A stretch of DNA of 64,000 bases from Pachyseris speciosa (GCA_016490735.1 JAEMWC010001642.1:28501-92500), one strand, 5' to 3'; positions 8,791-20,633 are shown, counted from the stretch's first letter. Notes: generated by a model not told the origin, from the sequence alone. Made by a program: numbers and translations.

Positions 8791-10844
8791 AGGAGTGTAC
8801 GTTAGTCAAAAACTTGCTCAACGCGGTTTATTTGGCCGAGGCGGGACATGCATGAAGAAGCGGTTGGCATTTCCTTTTTTACCAACATTAAGAAAACAAC
8901 CAGGAAATCTCTTTGATATTTGGATGCTCTCGACAAATGATCTGGAAAGACAGAAAATAATGTAGTAAGTGAGGGACGGAGAGACCGAGGACGTGTTGTG
9001 ATCAGTAGGTGAGGTGGTGGGCGGGTGGGATACAGAGGTGGGTTTGTGAATGTATTCATACGAACCTCTTACTGCTCTCTTTCATTACAAAATACTCGAA
9101 GTTAAAAAGAAAATGACGGTGTTCTTGTATTTAGAGACCATGCAACGATCTTACGGCTGTCGATAGCTTTTTTTAAAGAATTGACGACCGTTCACAGCTC
9201 ATCGAGAAAAGATCCTTAAACCTGGTCCACACTAGTTCATATGTTGCCAATATGTTATTATGTCTCAATGTTCACATTGCAAACATAAGGTTTTTTTACG
9301 TCCAAGTAACATCTTTTTTATGTGGTTATGTCGCTAGTGCCAACTTGAGGTTTTAGGCATCATGACACGTGCAAAGTTTTGTTAACCTCCGTCAGGAGAT
9401 CATACTTACCGTAACTGAAACATTTACTCAAGTGTCAAAAAAGGAAAGGAATACGGAAGCACTAATAAAGGACTCAAAAAATATACAAACTATGCATTAG
9501 AAGGCGGAAACTTTGTTTGCCCTACCTAAACGATTAAAACTGCAAAAATGGTTACTAGGTTTCAACAGATGAACGCTCTCGTTTAAAAGACGAAAGCTTC
9601 AGCAACTATTTGAGAGAACCTGGGACGTCACTTAAAACTTTAGTGAAAAGATTTCTTTTATGCTTTCCTTCCGAGGTTTGTAAAGAAGAAATTTGTTATC
9701 GTTATTTCGAAGATTATGTTTCGTATTAACCATTGATCTGTAGAGCTTTAGTGAGCTCTATATTGTTTCTTTCGGAGAGTTTAATTTTATATTTAGACTT
9801 TGACGGATATCATCGAATCTGATGTCACGAGCCTATCGAGAGAGAACTCGTGCTGCCTGATTTGGTAATTTAATATAAGGAGATCAATATTTGATGACAA
9901 ACAAACCAATTTCATGCAATTAATACCTCACATTTTTGCGGATATTTTGACGTTCTTACCTTTTCCATCTGTTGTTCTCAGTTCTTTTTCTTCCAGTGGG
10001 ATTGATGTTCCTGCTTGATGCATACTCTAAACACGGCTGAATTTGAAGTGCCTTAGAAACAGGCAACAACTTGACTTTGGACGAATAAACAAAGGAAGTT
10101 ATATGAGAAGAAAGGCGCAGGTTGAAATTTGATATGGGATATTGTAGTACCCATGCTGTTCTTGTGGTAGCAGCATGATCGGATTTGGTCTAGGGTCCAT
10201 TCCTGCCACGGGAATTGATTCCCTCTGGTCACGATTCCCTCCACTGTTTGAGAGAACCTGGAACGTTGTTTAAAACTTACGTGAAAAAAATTTTTTTAAT
10301 TCTTTCGTTCCGAGGTTTGTAAAGAAGCAAGTTATTATCCACGGTGGTCGGTTGCTAGGTTGCAAGGGCTTTTACTCCCGCACCACTTAAAACTGAGAGT
10401 TTTAGGCCATAGGAAAAAGTGGAATGGATCGAATGTGTCACTTATGACGTCATACTCTTAAGAAAAGTGAAAAATACCTTTACAATTGTAAACATTTAAA
10501 GAAAAATTTCCTTCAATTAAGATTTTCGAATGTCTTGCTTCACTTGGAATATAAACTACTCCTAGCTGAGCCAAAATTGAATTTAAGAATCCTCCGGGAG
10601 CAAAAGCCCTAGCAAGCGACAATCGTGATCATTACTTTGAAGATTATGTTTCTTATTCACCGTTGATCTGTAAAGGTTTAGTGGGCTCATTATTGTTTCT
10701 TTCGGAGAGTTTAATTTTATTTTCATGCATGTTCTCATCGCCAACTCTTCAGTGTCAAATTCGTCGCTACCGTACAATGCAGGAATAGTGACTAAACCGA
10801 TCATGCTGGAAACACGAGTACATCATGGGCTTCACAACGTCCCA

Positions 10845-10850
10845 TATAAA
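10845..10850 (+). promoter_or_regulatory. TATA box of the foldback-element small gene
   Basis: TATAAA lies about 150 bp upstream of the predicted start codon at 11001. It is conserved at the equivalent place in copy 2 (47580-47585). Confidence 0.45.
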
Positions 10851-11000
10851 AAAGCTCAATCTTCGGCTTTCTTCTCATAACTTCCTTTTCTGATTCGTGG
10901 AAAGTCAAGTTGTATGTTGTCCGTTTCTGAGGCGCTTCAAATTAAGCCGTGTTCAAATCGTAAACTTTAGGGTCGCAATAATTTTAACCTTTAGGCAAGA

Positions 11001-12392
11001 ATGTCTACAGTAGGCGAGGTAAGTCGTTAACTTCACTTTATTAAATGGGCACACTTCTATATGTACATGAAGGTATTAGTTGATTTTACACAGGCGCAAT
11101 CGATTCCTTTTTCCTCTGATCAGATTATGCATCAGACAAAAACACAACTCCCACTGGAGGAAAAAGAACTTAAGACAACAGATGGAAAAGGTAAGAACGT
11201 CAAAATCCGCAAAACTGTGAGGTTTAATCAATTGCACGAAATTGGCTTGTTTGTCATCAGAAACCGTATTTCGTCGAATAAGCTCTCGGGCGCTCGCTCA
11301 TTAAAATTTCGGTGAAAAGAGGGGGCGCTTATTCGAAGGAGAGCGTTTAATCGAGGGGTGGGGCTTATTAAGTTTTTTTTTTTTAACGAGCGGTTACTCT
11401 ATTTTGGGTAATGCACATGATAAAAGAACTCTGCAAGCACAAGGAGATAGAGACGGCTGCAAGTGGCTTATGGAAAGTAGACTGTTCTCTTACATGCAGT
11501 GATGCCGGTGTAATTCAAGCTTTTCTCTAAAGTTTGGAATTACGTCCCAGGTTCCCTCAAATAGTTGGTGAAGCTTTCATCTTTTAAACGATAGCTTCAT
11601 CTGTTGAGCCCTAAAAGGTTTTGTAATTTGAACTTCAGTAACTGCTTTAAGATTAGGCTTCATGCCAAAGGAAAACATTACAGCATTGTAACTTACAGTA
11701 ACACATAGGGTAAATAAATTTTCTCCCCTAATTTATAGTTTCTATGTATATGTATATTTTGTGACTATATTTTCGATATTTTCTATAATTAGAGCTCCTG
11801 TGCTGTTTGAGTCCTTTTGCGCTTAAATAAAGATTTTATTTCAGTTTAGCAACGCCTACAAATCTCGCCTTACAGTATGTAGTTCAATGTAGTGAAACTG
11901 GCGAACGCGTATATTCCAAGGTCGCACTGGGTTAATTTTCTTACGGTGGGGAAGAAAAAGTATTTTCAAACAAAGCATATCAAGAACCGTCAGATTGTTT
12001 CAAGGCCTTTAGATTCAACGTCATTTTCTTTTTAAATTTAAATATTTTGTGAGGCGAAGCAAGAGATTTGTTTGTATACATACTTTTTGCAGGTCTCAAT
12101 AAGAAGTGACTTAGTTCAATTCTTTCTCATTCACAAACCCATCTCTGGCCTCACCCACCCACCACTTTACCTACTGATCACGACACGTCCTCGGTCTCTC
12201 CGTCCGTCACTTACTAGATTACTTTCTGTCTTTTCAGATCATTTTCCAAGTGCATCCAAAGATCACAAAGATTTCCCGGTTGCCTTCTTAATGCTGGAAA
12301 GAATGCCAACCAAGCCAGGATCCCATCCTCTTCTCTCCGCTTCTGATCCTATTTGTGACAGCGTAATTGTAACTCTCCTTATTTGCGCTTAA
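11001..12392 (+). CDS. Small three-exon gene carried by the foldback element (unknown function)
   Basis: Predicted exons are 11001-11018 (ATG, then donor GTAAGT), 11094-11190 (acceptor ACAG, donor GTAAGA) and 12238-12392 (acceptor TTTTCAG, stop TAA). Together they give 270 nt and an 89-residue protein with no recognised domain: a polar N-terminal half (LPLEEKELKTTDGK), then DHFPSASKDHKDFPVAFLML and a Pro/Ser-rich tail. A polyadenylation signal AATAAA (12393-12398) overlaps the stop region, and a TATA box sits upstream. The copy at 47734-50976 keeps identical exon lengths (18, 97, 155 nt) and open frames, which argues for a real gene. Function unknown. Confidence 0.45.
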
Positions 12393-12398
12393 AATAAA
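12393..12398 (+). terminator. Polyadenylation signal AATAAA
   Basis: Canonical hexamer immediately after the predicted stop codon of the foldback-element gene. A second AATAAA follows about 18 bases later. Confidence 0.5.
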
Positions 12399-12999
12399 GT
12401 TATACTGGAAATAAAGTTAGTGTTCTTTACTTTTAGCACAAAGCATTGAAAATACACAAGCACGAGAGCAAAATACCTTTCACAAAAAACTTATCTCGAC
12501 GGCAGCAAAAACGGCAAAATCATCAAAATGGCAGCAAAAAACGAAAAAGCAAAAATACCACAGAAAAAATGAAAGCAAAATACAACAAACTACGAGAGCC
12601 AAATACCTGGACGACAGCAAAATAACGAGAACGTTTTTATACGCTGAATATAATTTACTTTTTTTACCGCATGTCAACTTTAGCTAACTTTTATTCCCCG
12701 GAGAAATAATGAATTTATTAAATGCTTTCATGTCACTTAATGTAAACTCACCTGCGGCATCTGTTTTTTAAGCTATTTAAAAAACTCGCAGTATGTGTTT
12801 TATCGTGTCTGTGCATTGAAACTAATGACAGAAAAACATGTCTTAGAACTGAAACAGGGCATTACATTGGCCAAAATTCCTGGCAAGAGAACTTTTTCCT
12901 GAGTTTATTCGATGTCTTCTACTCCATCAGTTAAATCCCTCTATCATTTGCCAATACCACCCAGGCGATTCAAACCAGAAATATCCCGCGCCTTAGAAC

Positions 13000-13226
13000 T
13001 GTTGTAACGGCCATACTGTTTATTGATGACTTCGATAGATACAGATTCCCTTGAGACTAAATTCCGAAAAGTACTCCCTGTTACTGACCTTTGAAATTAT
13101 CCGACCTTTCATCCGAACTAAATTCCGGCCTGAATTGAATCAATATTTGAAAGAATGTTCTTGAATGTTCTCCGATCCTCGTGTTGTAATCCGATACTCG
13201 ATACCATTCCTAACTCGGTTACATCA
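13000..13226 (-). repeat. Probable BEL/Pao 3' LTR start (copy B)
   Basis: On the minus strand a purine-rich tract (AAGTGGGGAATG) immediately precedes TGATGTAACCGAG at 13226, the arrangement expected for a polypurine tract and a TG-starting LTR. The same junction recurs at 54447. The far end of the LTR is not defined: similarity between the two copies continues to 12411, so the LTR could be longer than marked. No second LTR is present for comparison. Confidence 0.4.
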
Positions 13227-13315
13227 CATTCCCCACTTATTGACAGAGTCAATCATCAGGTGAAACTAAACGACAACAACTTAGATTAAAGTTCAATATT
13301 CAAAGTTTTATAATT

Positions 13316-14117
13316 TCATTGTTCATGGTGCAGCAACCACTGTTGGAATGCCTTCTCACCTCTAATCTTCTGCACGTTTATATTCCCGACTCTCTGTGCA
13401 GGCCCAAAAGGAGGTTTGTCCACTGAACTTGTATCAACTTCTAGAGGGCAGAGTTTCTGAATCGGACGCTTCATGAGAATCCTTCGAAGAGATTTATCCA
13501 CCATTATCACCTATGCAGCACGGACTGTGTTATCTCTTCCTTTCAACAGCTTCTCTACCTTTCCCATTCTCGACTGTCTGCATAAATGTGTACGACATCT
13601 CCTATTTGAATCATTCTCTTTGGTTCTCTTCCTTTGAGTTTCTGGTATTCTCTGATTCCAGTTAGATATTCCTTCTTCCACCGACATTTGAAATGCGTGA
13701 GTAGACGATTCTGATATCTTTCCCACCGGGCCAGAGATTGTGGAATTGGTGGGAGGAGATTGTTCCAACAGCCGCCGACCAATAACAAGATGCGAAGGTG
13801 TAAGAGGGCTTCTGACAACTCATCATAGACATAGGTTAAGGCCCTGGAATTTAGAACATCTTCGGATCTACAGATTCCAGCTCCTCATAGCTCAACTTCT
13901 CGCTACCAAGCACTTTCTTGAGACACCTTTTCACCAGTTTCACGCAGACTTCAAAAAAGCCACCCCACCAGCTAGCTGTGGGTACATTGTAGTGCCAAAT
14001 GTTCTTGTCGAGAACAAACTTCTTCACCTCAGAGTCTTTGAAAGTTCTGCCATTATCCGAGATGAATAAGGTTTTAATTCCTCTACTTCCAAAGAATCGT
14101 TTGATTACTCGTAACAA
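13316..14117 (-). pseudogene. BEL/Pao integrase core and C-terminal tail
   Basis: 13851-14117 is the retroviral-type integrase core with the second catalytic Asp in LFISDNGRTF and the catalytic Glu in SWWGGFFE. 13555-13818 reads as the region after the core (WKKEYLTGIREYQKL, IQIGDVVHIYAD), and 13316-13768 as the DUF5641-like tail (GRDNTVRAA). Several frameshifts separate the pieces. In life this enzyme inserts the cDNA; this copy is dead. Confidence 0.8.
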
Positions 14118-14377
14118 GGACCTTGCTGAAAGATCTGGGGTGATTTCAAGGTGTATAGTTCTTGTGGTCCTTGTGCTTGCTCATGTAAACAGAGCTGGTA
14201 AATGTTCTTCACATACAAAGGTCCGGCAAAGTCTACACCGGTTTCTCAACCGCATGGTAACGTAAGACTTTTGAGAACATGAATCCAGCAAGATTCTGGC
14301 ATTGCAACAATTGTTTTCATTAGGATTTGTCACTTATGCTCGAGCTGTTTGCAACAAGAGAGTGTCTGAAAAACCCG

Positions 14378-14475
14378 AATAGCGAATAGCGAATAGTCGC
14401 GAATAACGAACAGCGACTAAGGAATAGTCGCTAATAGCGGACAGCGGACAGCGGACAGCGAACAGCGAATAGTGC
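14378..14475. repeat. Sub-terminal heptamer array (left)
   Basis: Imperfect tandem repeats of CGAATAG / CGGACAG type next to the left terminus. The complementary array lies at 22733-22776 next to the right terminus. Such arrays commonly serve as transposase binding sites. Confidence 0.75.
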
Positions 14476-14574
14476 AAATAGTTAACATTTATTCACCTTC
14501 GCGGATCAGTAAATATTCACCACTTTCACCGACACTCAGGTGTATAATTGTTTTAGTATATACCGCACGAGCTA

Positions 14575-15755
14575 AATAGTAGCGAACCTTAGACCCACCT
14601 TGTATGGAAAGTAGTTTATATTCAAATATGGCGGCGAGAAGTCAGTATGGTGCAATTTAATTACGGTTGTGAAACCCTGAATCACTCCAAAGCTTCCGAG
14701 GGACCGAGGGACGATCAGGTTATCAGGTGATGGTGATGCTGCATCAGATACGTGTACGCAGAAGCGAAATGTTTGCCCAGGAAGACATGAAGCCATTGCT
14801 TACCACCGTTGTTGAGTCGAAAGTCACGTAAGCGATGTCCGTTCCCTGAAAAAGATGGATCTTGGCTAGCCTGCGCCACAGGCGAAACTGAACCTCGGTT
14901 AAGTCCGTCTGCGAGTTAGCGCCAAAATCCTTTTTCTACCTACAAGGATTTGAATACGCGCCATGATTGGCCTGTTCAAAAATGCCATTGTTTGTAATAA
15001 ATATGACGGCGAGAAGTCAGTATGGGGCAATTTAATTACGGTTGTGAAACCCTGAATCACTCCAAAGCTTCCGAGGGACCGAGTGACGATCAGGTTATCA
15101 GGTGATGGTACCGGTGATGCTGCATCAGATACGTGTACGCAGAAGCGAAATGTCTGCCCAGGAAGACATGAAGCCATTGCTTACCACCGTTGTTGAGTCG
15201 AAAGTCACGTAAGCGATCTCCGTTCCCTGAAAAAGATGGATCTTGGCTAGCCTGCGCCACAGGCGAAACTGAACCTCGGTTAAGTCCGTCTGCGAGTTAG
15301 CGCCAAAATCCTTTTTCTACCTACAAGGATTTGAATACGCGCCATGATTGGCCTGTTCAAAAATGCCATTGTTTGTAATAAATATGACGGCGAGAAGTCA
15401 GTATGGGGCAATTTAATTACGGTTGCGAAACCCTGAATCACTCCAAAGCTTCCGAGGGACCGAGGGACGATCAGGTTATCAGGTGATGGTGATGCTGCAT
15501 CAGATACGTGCACGCAGAAGCGAAATGTCTGCCCAGGAAGACATGAAGCCATTGCTTACCACCGTTGTTGAGTCGAAAGTCACGTAAGCGATGTCCGTTC
15601 CCTGAAAAAGATGGATCTTGGCTAGCCTGTGCCACAGGCGAAACAGAAGCTCGGTTAAGTCCGTCTGCGAGTTAGCGCCAAAATCCTTTTTCTACCTACC
15701 AGGGTTTGAATACGCGCCATGATTGGCCTGTTCAAAAATGCCATTGTTTGTAAGC
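14575..15755. repeat. Three-copy tandem repeat of about 378 bp
   Basis: Three head-to-tail units (starts of equivalent positions at 14796, 15177 and 15552 on the minus strand, spacing 381 and 375). Units differ by few substitutions and by a 6-bp insertion (GGTACC) in the middle copy. Each unit holds the same minus-strand open frame starting MASCLPGQTFRFCVHVSDAA; none shows a recognised domain. Confidence 0.9.
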
Positions 15756-16029
15756 CAATTGGGATCAAAGAAATTTGAAACACATTTCCGGTAATTCATT
15801 TTCTTGGAATCCAGATGAACTTTCTGGTCGCTGCTTCGCAGACATACTAAGGACTTTAAGAACCAAGAACGCGGTGGTCTGGAAAACGTGAGGACGGAGG
15901 ATGGGCTGGGGCGATCACCGCGTTCCAAGCGCGGGAAATTTGTAGTTAAGTTCGACAACGCGACACTGCTTAACAGTGAAAACGCTTTCCATTTTCTCCC
16001 AAAAGAATGACTCAAAACTCGTTTAAGGC

Positions 16030-16392
16030 TGTGCAGGATGCTTTGCTCTTTTCTCTGGAAGAAGATTGCTGTATGAAGAATACACTCCACAAAAGCTTCC
16101 ATTTCGCCACTGGGATTACGAAAAGTTTTCCCTCCATAACAAAGATCCAGCCAAGTGTAAGGCGGACCTAAGATTTGAAAAGAGAGACATCCCATTGCTG
16201 ATTGATGCGTTACAAATGCCTGATACCTTCACATGTCCGAATGATACCTTTTGTGATGCAACAGAAGGACTTTGTGTTATGCTAAAGCGGTTAGCCTACC
16301 CATGCAGACTGTCTGACATAATTTCGATTTTCGGACGATCAGTACCTGAGCTCAGTATGATTAGCAGTGTAGTCACCGAATGGATCTACAAT
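16030..16392 (+). pseudogene. PIF/Harbinger-type transposase, N-terminal stump
   Basis: Reads EEYTPQKLPFRHWDYEKF, then RDIPLLIDALQMPDTF, GLCVMLKRLAYPCRLSDI and FGRSVPELSMIS, a run typical of the N-terminal half of Harbinger (DDE_Tnp_4) transposases in cnidarian genomes. It stops at HGHRIT, before any of the three catalytic acidic residues. A frameshift near 16065 separates it from a SLEED block upstream. The deletion joins it tail-to-tail to the Myb-like gene, so it cannot be active. Confidence 0.75.
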
Positions 16393-16394
16393 GG

Positions 16395-16919
16395 TCATGG
16401 CCATCGGATAACCACTGATTCTCTTTTTTTCGTTTGGGAAAGCCTTTCTATAGCTTTCATTCTTACGACTTCTGCTTTAGCTCTGTCAGCTTTTTCAGCT
16501 TTGTCCTTACTACATGCATCTGTGGGAGCACTCTCCTCCAGAGCAATAATCTGCTGTATTAGCTCATCTAATTCGCTTGGCTCATCTGGGGATATTCCTG
16601 ACGCCCTTTCTTCAGCTCTAATTTTTTTCTTGTACTTGTTTATCAAGACGTTGATGTGGTCACGGATGGCCCTGTGGTCAACGTTGAACTGCAAGGTAGC
16701 ATATTTGTTTGGAATATCTGCAATTTTCTTCCAGGTTTCACTCCGTTGGGGAGACCCCTTTTTGTATTTGTAGCGATTTTCAAACACTATTTCTCTGCAC
16801 AGTATAATATGATGCTGCTCCGTCCAGTACATCACATTGTTGTGTAAAGAACAAAGAATAGAGAATAGAATTAAATACGGTACAGAAACCCAAGGCATGT
16901 TCGTTTGAACTGAAACCAA
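16395..16919 (-). CDS. Myb/SANT-like DNA-binding protein of a Harbinger element
   Basis: A 174-residue open frame. Residues about 30-75 form a Myb/SANT-like trihelix (WTEQHHIILCREIV, then GSPQRSETWKKIADIP). Then comes a basic segment (INKYKKKIRAEER) and an acidic, coiled-coil-prone C-terminus (ELDELIQQIIALEES, KAEKADRAKAEVVRMK). Harbinger elements usually carry a transposase plus a Myb-like partner that brings it to the TIRs and nucleus. It is convergent with the transposase stump. The frame is intact, though the first 28 residues look like read-through and the native start may be the Met just before WTEQ. Confidence 0.6.
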   Translation of the reverse strand: MVSVQTNMPWVSVPYLILFSILCSLHNNVMYWTEQHHIILCREIVFENRYKYKKGSPQRSETWKKIADIPNKYATLQFNVDHRAIRDHINVLINKYKKKIRAEERASGISPDEPSELDELIQQIIALEESAPTDACSKDKAEKADRAKAEVVRMKAIERLSQTKKRESVVIRWP

Positions 16920-17641
16920 ATTCTATTGTTAATTTTCAAGCTAAATTACTCATTTATCTTGGCTCTAATGATATCAAAAGGCCACAAATTAGCCCCGTTT
17001 GGTGAAAGAGACCTCATTCTCAATTTCACACTTTCAGGAAAAATGCCAATGAAGTCTGGAATTCCCATTCAAAGCCTTATAAATTTGGGATAGCTTTCAG
17101 TTTTCTGAACTGCTTTTCCAGTTTTAATTATTGCTTATAGTAACAATTTAACTGAAAAAATAACAACATAACAAAAATGCCAAAGCTCACAATATAACTT
17201 TAATTTACATTTTGAAATCATGTAACATATTCATGCCAAGCTAGAGGCTCGATTTTAGTGCGCGCACCAGGAGAGCGTATTTCTATGGTGACAGTCACGA
17301 AAGGCGACGCATTGCGGTCAGGCACTGATGAGTTAATTAGTTTTCACACATGCCTTTGCACACCTCAAGTGTGTTCATTAATCCGAATCTGTCTGTTACT
17401 TTGTTATTGTTGTCGATTTCAGTGGAACGGAAAAAACAGACTTTAATAGTTAATATCTAACAAAGGTAAATTTGATCAGTCTATTTTCGCTAACTCTTCG
17501 CTTTGTTCAGTGTTGGAAAATCATGGTAATCGTGGCAACATAGCTACACTTTTGCTGGATCAATCTCGTTGCTCGCGTTAAAAGACTTGGTACGCGTAAA
17601 CAATCGTCCGTGCACCAAATATTTAAGCGAAAATATTCAGT

Positions 17642-17851
17642 TTATTTCGTGATGAAATCCGCCATGTAAATATCACCGATCTTCATGATGGAAATGGAGG
17701 CCCATTTTGGAAACAATGGTTCAAGGATTTTGATGTGGCGATCGACAGTATTTAGTGCCGTACTTGCCGGTAATAAGCTCATGAGCCTCACAAATGCCTC
17801 TGTACCGGACATCTTGCGAGCAGATGCTTTCGTCTCTCTGAAGAGCGCCAT
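17642..17851 (-). pseudogene. Possible class III nucleotide cyclase fragment
   Basis: Frame of 69 residues whose second half resembles the core of guanylate/adenylate cyclase catalytic domains: LPASTALNTVDRHIKILEPL followed by IMKIGDIYMA, compared with the family's KIGDAYM block. The first metal-binding Asp region is not clear and nothing continues on either side. This may be a captured exon or a chance resemblance. Confidence 0.25.
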
Positions 17852-18186
17852 GAACAGCCATTAGATATACTAACCAGTGCTGGACCCAAATCAAAGTCAT
17901 CGAACTTAACATCACTGTGATATAAACCATTTGACGCAGAATCCAACGATGGACGTAAAAATCAAGAAAACCTCTCAACAAACATCGGGAGAAACGAAAG
18001 AAAAGAAAAGCCCGCCAAGATTCAGAAAGCGCGCCAAAACAAGATAAGTACAAGCAGAATAATTAAGAGCTTTATAACTAACCAGTAAGCTAATTAATGA
18101 ATAAATTACTTTGAATCAATTTCTTTAAATAGAACCAAGATTTCCTGCACCATCTTAAAGTAAATGAAATGTCCGTAGAAATAACA

Positions 18187-20633
18187 GCTCTTTAATTACA
18201 ACATTTTAAATCTAATAGCTTAATACTGTAACGGTTTCCGCTCCCTCTTAAGTTTACAGGCGGCGCGCCCATACTTTTGAGGTGATGAGATCCATCCCTA
18301 GCTAAATTTTATAAATAATTGTTCTTTAAATTCAACATTTTAAATCTAATGACTTAGAATTGTAAGGGTTTCCGCTCCCTCTTAAGTTTACAGGCGGCGC
18401 GCCCATACTTTTGAGGTGATGAGATCCATCCCTAGCTAAATTTTATAAACAATTGTTCTTTAAATTCAACATTTTAAATATAATGACTTAGAATTGTAAG
18501 GGTTTCCGCTCCCTCTTAAGTTTACAGGCGGCGTGCCCATACTTTTGAGGTGATGAGATCCATCCCTAGCTAAATTTTATAAATAATTGTTCTTTAAATT
18601 CAACATTTTAAATCTAATGACTTAAAACTGTAAGGGTTTCCGCTCCCTCTTAAGTTTACAGGCGGCGCGCCCATACTTTTGAGGTGATGAGATCCATCCC
18701 TAGCTAAATTTTATAAATAATTGTTCTTTAAATTCAACATTTTAAATGTAATGACTTAAAACTGTAAGGGTTTCCGCTCCCTCTTAAGTTTACAGGCGGC
18801 GCGCCCATACTTTTGAGGTGATGAGATCCATCCCTAGCTAAATTTTATAAATAATTGTTCTTTAAATTCAACATTTTAAATATAATGACTTAGAATTGTA
18901 AGAGTTTCCGCTCCCTCTTAAGTTTACAGGCGGCGCGCCCATACTTTTGAGGTGATGAGATCCATCCCTAGCTAAATTTTATAAATAATTGTTCTTTAAA
19001 TTCAACATTTTAAATGTAATGACTTAAAACTGTAAGGGTTTCCGCTCCCTCTTAAGTTTACAGGCGGCGTGCCCATACTTTTGAGGTGATGAGATCCATC
19101 CCTAGCTAACTTTTATAAACAATTGTTCTTTAAATTCAACATTTTAAATGTAATGACTTAAAACTGTAAGGGTTTCCGCTCCCTCTTAAGTTTACAGGCG
19201 GCGCGCCCATACTTTTGAGGTGATGAGATCCATCCCTAGCTAAATTTTATAAATAATTGTTCTTTAAATTCAACATTTTAAATCTAATGACTTAGAATTG
19301 TAAGGGTTTCCGCTCCCTCTTAAGTTTACAGGCGGCGTGCCCATACTTTTGAGGTGATGAGATCCATCCCTAGCTAAATTTTATAAACAATTGTTCTTTA
19401 AATTCAACATTTTAAATCTAATGACTTAGAATTGTAAGGGTTTCCGCTCCCTCTTAAGTTTACAGGCGGCGCGCCCATACTTTTGAGGTGATGAGATCCA
19501 TCCCTAGCTAAATTTTATAAATAATTGTTCTTTAAATTCAACATTTTAAATATAATGACTTAGAATTGTAAGGGTTTCCGCTCCCTCTTAAGTTTACAGG
19601 CGGCGCGCCCATACTTTTGAGGTGATGAGATCCATTCCTAGCTAAATTTTATAAATAATTGTTCTTTAAATTCAACATTTTAAATGTAATGACTTAAAAC
19701 TGTAAGGGTTTCCGCTCCCTCTTAAGTTTACAGGCGGCGCGCCCATACTTTTGAGGTGATGAGATCCATCCCTAGCTAAATTTTATAAATAATTGTTCTT
19801 TAAATTCAACATTTTAAATCTAATGACTTAGAATTGTAAGGGTTTCCGCTCCCTCTTAAGTTTACAGGCGGCGCGCCCATACTTTTGAGGTGATGAGATC
19901 CATTCCTAGCTAAATTTTATAAATAATTGTTCTTTAAATTCAACATTTTAAATGTAATGACTTAAAACTGTAAGGGTTTCCGCTCCCTCTTAAGTTTACA
20001 GGCGGCGCGCCCATACTTTTGAGGTGATGAGATCCATCCCTAGCTAAATTTTATAAATAATTGTTCTTTAAATTCAACATTTTAAATCTAATGACTTAGA
20101 ATTGTAAGGGTTTCCGCTCCCTCTTAAGTTTACAGGCGGCGTGCCCATACTTTTGAGGTGATGAGATCCATCCCTAGCTAAATTTTATAAACAATTGTTC
20201 TTTAAATTCAACATTTTAAATCTAATGACTTAGAATTGTAAGGGTTTCCGCTCCCTCTTAAGTTTACAGGCGGCGCGCCCATACTTTTGAAGTGATGAGA
20301 TCCATCCCTAGCTAAATTTTATAAATAATTGTTCTTTAAATTCAACATTTTAAATATAATGACTTAGAATTGTAAGGGTTTCCGCTCCCTCTTAAGTTTA
20401 CAGGCGGCGCGCCCATACTTTTGAGGTGATGAGATCCATTCCTAGTAAAATTTTATAAATAATTGATCTCTAAATTCAACATTTTTAATGTAATGACTTA
20501 TTGTTTTAAGGGTTTCTGCTCCCTCTTAAGTTTACAGGCGGTGCGCCCATACTTTTGAGGTGATGAGATCCATCCCTAACTAAATTTTCCAGTTAGGATC
20601 GTAAGGGTTTCCGCTCCCTCTTAAGTTCATTTA
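18187..20633. repeat. 134-bp satellite array, about 18 monomers
   Basis: Exact spacing of 134 bp between equivalent positions (18321, 18455, 18589 and so on). Each monomer has TTTCCGCTCCCTCTTAAG, a GGCGCGCC or GGCGTGCC core and an AT-rich linker. Edge monomers are the most diverged (first 18187-18320, last 20465-20598, partial to 20633). Diagnostic variants in the linker define at least three monomer types. The array sits inside the 8436-bp element. Confidence 0.97.

Larger units (their letters stand above)
8860..12410. mobile_element. Giant palindromic (foldback) element, copy 1
   Basis: The left arm (about 8860-10140) is the inverted complement of the right arm (about 10845-12310). Examples are 9560-9660 against 11520-11610, 9957-10025 against 11110-11195, and 10030-10130 against 10845-10960. 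The spacer (10140-10845) holds another partial copy of arm sequence. The arms are over 1.2 kb, far longer than ordinary TIRs. A second locus at 46400-50990 and a fragment at 24145-24365 show it is a family. No transposase is encoded. The right arm carries a small spliced gene; the left arm carries decayed inverted copies of its exons 2 and 3. Confidence 0.75.
12411..14358 (-). mobile_element. BEL/Pao remnant (copy B), 3' part
   Basis: Minus-strand 3' end of a BEL/Pao element: integrase, its C-terminal tail, and a probable 3' LTR starting at 13226. The stretch 12411-13800 is collinear with 53645-54800 in copy C, including DNA to the left of the integrase. The right side is cut at 14358 by the 8436-bp insertion; its gag end reappears at 22795-23690. 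The RT/RNase H region between is missing. Confidence 0.8.

Noticed and set aside
8802..9059. Minus-strand frame in the left foldback arm as a separate gene
   Set aside because: It is a decayed inverted copy of exon 3 and its upstream intron.
12072..12237. Upstream extension of the third exon of the foldback gene as one long frame
   Set aside because: The stretch is equally open by chance in three arms but ends in a good TTTTCAG acceptor; a phase-compatible join to exon 2 works only with the exon starting at 12238.
18187..20633. CRISPR array
   Set aside because: The whole 134-bp unit repeats without unique spacers; it is a eukaryotic satellite.
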